Source of the DNA: Pseudomonas iranensis
GTDB lineage: Bacteria; Pseudomonadota; Gammaproteobacteria; Pseudomonadales; Pseudomonadaceae
Assembly: GCF_014268585.2 (NCBI RefSeq)
Contig: NZ_CP077092.1
Span: 2,604,001 to 2,668,000 of the forward strand
DNA length: 64,000 nt
Direction: 5' to 3'
The stretch's first letter is position 1. The number at the start of each line of letters is the position of its first letter. The notes under the pieces are model-generated. The model had not been told where the DNA came from. It was given only the letters and a program-made list of their open reading frames with translations, and did no database searches. A program made the translations under genes and the position numbers. Below, piece by piece: positions 60,432-64,000 of the stretch.

Positions 60432-62455
60432 GCATTGGCCGCTGCTGCGCGCCGCGAGCGCCAGACGTGTTGCACGATTACCAGAATCCCGAATGCGAAG
60501 CCGATTTCATCGGTCACTGGCAGTGCCACGATCAGCAGGGCGCCCGCACCAAGACTCAGCAAACGTTCCCAAAGCAGCATTTTCTGTTGCAGAAAACCGG
60601 TAGACGCCATGCCCCACAGACCAACCGCCAGAAGAGTCTTGATCAGCATGTAGGCAGTCGCCCACAGGTTGTCGCCTTGCAGCATCAGCGCCGGGTTGTA
60701 GACCGCCATGAACGGGATGACGAAACCGGCCAGCGCAATGCGCACCGCCCACAGGCTGATCTTGAAGCCGCTTTCCTTGGCGATCGGTGCGGCGGCAAAA
60801 CAGGCGAGGGCGACCGGCGGGGTCAGGTCGGCGAGGATGCCAAAGTAGAACACGAACATGTGCGACACGATCAGTGGCACGCCCAGCTCCAGCAGGGCGG
60901 GCGCGGCGATCGAGCTGGTGATGATGTAGTTGGGAATGGTCGGAATGCCCATCCCCAGCACCAGGCAAGTGATCATCGTCAGGATCAGCGACAGCAGCAG
61001 GTTGTCGCGGCCGATGGCGAGAATGTAGCCAGCGAACGTCGAAGCGACGCCGGTGAGCGAAACGATGCCGATGATGACGCCGACCAGTGCGCAGGCGATG
61101 CCTACCGGTACCGCGTGGCGGGCGCCCTCGACCAGCGCGTGCAGGCAGATCAGCAGCGTGTCGCGACCACCCTTGATGAAAGCGCAGACCAGCACCAGGA
61201 CGGCAATGACTGCAAAAATCACCGCGATGCCAAGCTGGAAAAAACCTGTGCAGAGCACGCCGAGTGCAATCCAGAACGCACAACGCAGGCCAAAGCTGTG
61301 CACCCGGAAAATGATCGCTGAGCCGAGAATCACGATGGCGGTCAATGCCAGGCCGACCATGCCCGAGAACAGCGGTGTGCGTCCGGAAAACAGCAGGTAC
61401 ACCAGAACCAGCAGAGGAATCAGCAAATACCAGCGGGCTTTAACCGCGCCCCAAGCGCTGGGGCATTGGTCTTTGGGCAGGCCCTTGAGGTTGGAGCGCT
61501 TGGCTTCCAGATGGACCATCCAGAATACTGAACCGAAATACAGCAGGGCCGGAATCAGCGCCGCCTTGGCGATTTCGACGAAGGGCACATTGATGGTTTC
61601 AGCCATGATGAAGGCGACCGCGCCCATCACCGGAGGCATGATCTGGCTGCCCATGCTGGAGGTGGCTTCCACGCCGCCGGCGAACGCGGCGCGATAGCCA
61701 AAGCGCTTCATCAGCGGGATGGTGAATTGGCCGGTGGTCACGACGTTGGCAATCCCGGAGCCGGTAATTGTCCCCATCAAGGCCGACGAGGCCACGGCCA
61801 CTTTCGCCGGGCCTCCCAGCTTGTGCCCGAACAAGCCCATGGCGAAGTCGGTAAACAGCTTGATCATGCCGGCCTGCTCAAGGAATGCGCCAAACAGGAT
61901 GAACAGGAAAATGTAGGTCGCCGATACGTAGGTCGGCGTGCCGTACAGCCCTTCGGTGCCGAACGACAGTTGATTGATGATCTGGTCGAAACCGTAGCCG
62001 CGATGGGCCAGTTCGCCGGGCAAGTATTCCCCGAACAGGCCGTACGCCAGGAACAGCCCGCAAATCACCGGCAGCGCAATGCCCATCACGCGTCGCGCGG
62101 CTTCGAAAACCAGGGCGATCAACACGATGCCGATCATCAGGTCGGCCGAGGTGAGGTCACCGGAACGCTGGATCAGATCGGCCTCGAACACCCATTGATA
62201 CAGCGCGGTAGCGATGGCGGCCAGGCTCAGCAGCCACGCCAGCGGTTGCCATGGACGGTCTGTGCCGCGTGCGGGGTAACTGAGAAACACCACCCACAGC
62301 AGGAAGCCGACGTGCACCGCACGCAGCACCTGGCTGGAGAGGGGGGAAAAGGCTGCGGTGACGATCTGGAAAATCGAGAACAGCAACGCTACGTAAAACA
62401 GGGTTTTCGGCCAGTCTCGCGGGTTCGCGGAAATACCGTGATGCTCGTCACTCAT
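60428..62455 (-). CDS. TRAP transporter fused permease (DctQ-DctM type)
   Basis: The 675-residue permease has about 16-18 helices: an N-terminal four-helix DctQ-like part (FYVALLFSIFQIVTAAF...) fused to a DctM-like part with GTEGLYGTPTYVSATYIFLF, TGSGIANVVTTGQFTIPLM and EATSSMGSQIMPPVMGAVAF. Fused permeases pair with TAXI-type binding proteins; the cognate gene is directly upstream. An AGGAAGG site precedes the ATG. Confidence 0.92.
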   Translation of the reverse strand: MSDEHHGISANPRDWPKTLFYVALLFSIFQIVTAAFSPLSSQVLRAVHVGFLLWVVFLSYPARGTDRPWQPLAWLLSLAAIATALYQWVFEADLIQRSGDLTSADLMIGIVLIALVFEAARRVMGIALPVICGLFLAYGLFGEYLPGELAHRGYGFDQIINQLSFGTEGLYGTPTYVSATYIFLFILFGAFLEQAGMIKLFTDFAMGLFGHKLGGPAKVAVASSALMGTITGSGIANVVTTGQFTIPLMKRFGYRAAFAGGVEATSSMGSQIMPPVMGAVAFIMAETINVPFVEIAKAALIPALLYFGSVFWMVHLEAKRSNLKGLPKDQCPSAWGAVKARWYLLIPLLVLVYLLFSGRTPLFSGMVGLALTAIVILGSAIIFRVHSFGLRCAFWIALGVLCTGFFQLGIAVIFAVIAVLVLVCAFIKGGRDTLLICLHALVEGARHAVPVGIACALVGVIIGIVSLTGVASTFAGYILAIGRDNLLLSLILTMITCLVLGMGIPTIPNYIITSSIAAPALLELGVPLIVSHMFVFYFGILADLTPPVALACFAAAPIAKESGFKISLWAVRIALAGFVIPFMAVYNPALMLQGDNLWATAYMLIKTLLAVGLWGMASTGFLQQKMLLWERLLSLGAGALLIVALPVTDEIGFAFGILVIVQHVWRSRRAAAANA

Positions 62456-62526
62456 TGGCTGCCTTCCTCATGACCACGCAAAGGAATTGACGCTGCAGTG
62501 GCCGTCACGCCACTGCGCACAAGCGC

Positions 62527-63477
62527 TTATAAAGCGCCTTTTTCCTTGTAGTAGCGCTCGGCGCCGGGGTGCAGCGCGATCGGCAGGTTTTTCGCAGCCG
62601 CTTCCAGCTTGATGTCCTTGGCCGCCGAATGGGAGTTACCCAAGCGCCCCAGGTTGTCGAACAGCAGGCGGGTCATGTCATAGACGACGTCATCCGGCAG
62701 GTCGGCGCGGGTCACCAGAATATTGGTGATTGCCACGGTGGGCACGGCTTCGGCCTGTCCGTCGTAGGTGTTGGCCGGGATCATTGCGCTCTGATACGCC
62801 GGATTGCCGATTTTTGTCACCACCTCGCTCGGGACGGCGACGTAGTTCAGCGGCATCACCGACGACAGGTCACGAATGGCGGCCATGCCCAGTCCCGACG
62901 ACTGCAGGGTGGCATCCAGTTGCCGGTTCTTGATCAATTCCACCGATTCGGCAAACGGCAGATATTGCACCTTGCCCATGTCCTCGTAGGTCAGGCCGGC
63001 CGCCTTGAATATCGCCCGCGCATTCAATTCGGTGCCGGATTTAGGGGCGCCGACCGAGATGGTCTTGCCCTTGAGATCGGCGAGGGTTTTGATCCCCGAC
63101 TCTTTGCTGGCGACGATTTGAATGTAATTGGGATAGGCGCCGCCCAAGGCGCGCAATTTGGTCAGTGGCGCTTTGAAACCGGCGTCCTCCACGCCGTTTT
63201 TGGCGTCGGCCACTGAGTCGCCCAAAGCCAGGGCCAATTCGCCGCGACCGGCCTGTAGCAGGTTGAGGTTTTCTACCGACGCTTTGGTGGCCTGCACCGA
63301 TGTCTTCGAGCCGGCAATACCGTCGCTGTAGATTTGCGACAGACCGACCCCGATCGGGTAGTAAACCCCACTGGTTCCGCCGGTGAGGATATTGATGAAC
63401 ACGGGCGCGGCCTGCGCAGCACTGCTAAGGGTCAGCGTGGCGGCGGCCAGCAGGGCAAAGCGTGTTTTGACTCGCAT
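62527..63477 (-). CDS. TAXI-family TRAP solute-binding protein
   Basis: The 316-residue periplasmic protein has a signal peptide (MRVKTRFALLAAATLTLSSA...AQA) and the TAXI signature FINILTGGTSGVYYPIGVGL, followed by ADLKGKTISVGAPKSGTELN. It delivers its ligand to the fused permease encoded 71 bp downstream. The ligand is unknown; glutamate-like or C4 compounds are common for this family. Confidence 0.92.
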   Translation of the reverse strand: MRVKTRFALLAAATLTLSSAAQAAPVFINILTGGTSGVYYPIGVGLSQIYSDGIAGSKTSVQATKASVENLNLLQAGRGELALALGDSVADAKNGVEDAGFKAPLTKLRALGGAYPNYIQIVASKESGIKTLADLKGKTISVGAPKSGTELNARAIFKAAGLTYEDMGKVQYLPFAESVELIKNRQLDATLQSSGLGMAAIRDLSSVMPLNYVAVPSEVVTKIGNPAYQSAMIPANTYDGQAEAVPTVAITNILVTRADLPDDVVYDMTRLLFDNLGRLGNSHSAAKDIKLEAAAKNLPIALHPGAERYYKEKGAL

Positions 63478-63560
63478 GGGGGCACTTCTCCGTCTTGTTA
63501 TGGTTTTAAGCAGAGTGATTGCACTCTAGCCGGTCCCGGCTGAACGTGATCGTCACGACG

Positions 63561-64000
63561 TCAGTTCATCCCCAGCCAGTTCGGCAGCACCAGTGAGATC
63601 CATGGCACGTAAGTAATCAGGATCAGGAACAACAGCAAAATCGACAACCAGGGCATCGCGGCTTTGACTGTGGCGGGCAAGGACATGCCGGTCACCGCCG
63701 AGGTCACGAACAGGTTCAGGCCCACCGGTGGCGTGATCAGGCCGATCTCAAGGTTGACCACCATGATGATGCCGAGGTGAATCGGATCGATGCCCAGTTT
63801 CATCGCGATAGGAAAAAGGATGGGCGCCAGGATCAGGATGATCGCTGACGGTTCCATGAACGCGCCGGCAATCAACAGCACAATGTTGACCACCAGCAGG
63901 AACGTCACCGGCGTCAGGCCGGCGTCGATCACCCAGGCAGTGATTTGTTGAGGTAACTGTTCGGTGGTCAGCACGTGGGCGAACAGCATGGCGTTGGCAA
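63561..64000 (-). CDS. dctM: TRAP transporter large permease DctM, C-terminal part (gene runs off the window)
   Basis: The stop codon is at 63561 and the frame is open to the end of the window. The visible 146 residues contain GAFMEPSAIILILAPILFPI and GLITPPVGLNLFVTSAVTGM, hallmarks of the DctM large permease. It is not part of the TAXI operon: the TAXI-type gene begins 84 bp beyond its stop. A dctQ/dctP pair probably lies outside the window. Confidence 0.9.
   Translation of the reverse strand, partial: ANAMLFAHVLTTEQLPQQITAWVIDAGLTPVTFLLVVNIVLLIAGAFMEPSAIILILAPILFPIAMKLGIDPIHLGIIMVVNLEIGLITPPVGLNLFVTSAVTGMSLPATVKAAMPWLSILLLFLILITYVPWISLVLPNWLGMN

Noticed and set aside
60389..61321. A 310-codon plus-strand frame inside the TRAP permease
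   Set aside because: Low-complexity His/Gln/Asp-rich shadow of the permease.

Overview
The window looks like the chromosome of a Pseudomonas of the fluorescens group. Coding DNA is GC-rich. It carries many REP palindromes of the Pseudomonas GTGGGAGCGAGCCTGCTCGC type, and a typical accessory gene set: many LysR/AraC/GlxA regulators, MFS and TRAP transporters, and DUF families common in Pseudomonas. No rRNA, tRNA, CRISPR array, transposase or integrase is visible. The sequence starts inside one gene and ends inside another.

Layout. 1-4500: hydroxyproline epimerase (partial), an APC permease, a divergent PAS-AraC regulator, a LysE exporter and its likely AraC regulator. 4500-5900: a gene-poor stretch. 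It holds what looks like an orphan phage P4/P1-style antisense immunity RNA unit (two direct repeats with one inverted copy between them, a hairpin and a strong terminator), a 32-codon ORF with an excellent ribosome binding site, and a secreted protein made of 13-residue repeats. 5900-10630: a sugar module (H+ symporter, isomerase/epimerase, Gfo/Idh oxidoreductase) divergent from a LacI regulator, with a perfect palindromic operator. 10636-16340: a large MscS channel, a CinA amidohydrolase, two membrane proteins and a zinc dehydrogenase with a His-rich insert. 16350-25270: MFS pump/HxlR pair, LysR/purine permease/deaminase, methyltransferase, small membrane proteins, SDR/GlxA pair. 25275-28770: a structured leader before a DUF6124 gene, then a lower-GC island with a DUF2235 lipase-type (T6SS Tle1-like) effector, a DUF2931 lipoprotein that is its probable immunity protein, and a small unknown gene. 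28835-33860: EamA/LysR, a Rossmann-fold protein, an NTF2-like protein, then an ArsR regulator with a quinone reductase/monooxygenase pair. The same ATATC-N10-GATAT operator lies in front of both transcription units.

34000-41400: DUF695 lipoprotein, RsbRD-type histidine kinase, ABC exporter, a three-gene membrane-stress type operon (coiled-coil/DUF1469/DUF3618) and an M42 peptidase. 41480-41980 and 47111-47525 are two tandem REP arrays which, although their spacers differ, share a 134-bp period. Between and after them are LysR, MFS, DUF2986, CigR-like, quinone reductase/LysR, hemerythrin, PLDc_N, saccharopine dehydrogenase-like/DUF2269/DCC, AraC, SDR, GlxA and metallo-beta-lactamase-fold genes. 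55080-58640 is a D-tartrate utilisation module: a LysR regulator divergent from D(-)-tartrate dehydratase and DctA. 58770-60005: an OhrR-like regulator that lacks the usual peroxide-sensing cysteine, plus a dinucleotide-binding protein. 60006-64000: a TAXI-type TRAP transporter operon and the 3' part of a DctM gene.

Overall this is a catabolic and regulatory stretch typical of a soil pseudomonad. The least ordinary parts are 4630-5300, 25440-28770, the two REP arrays and the paired operators around the ArsR, HxlR and OhrR-like genes.
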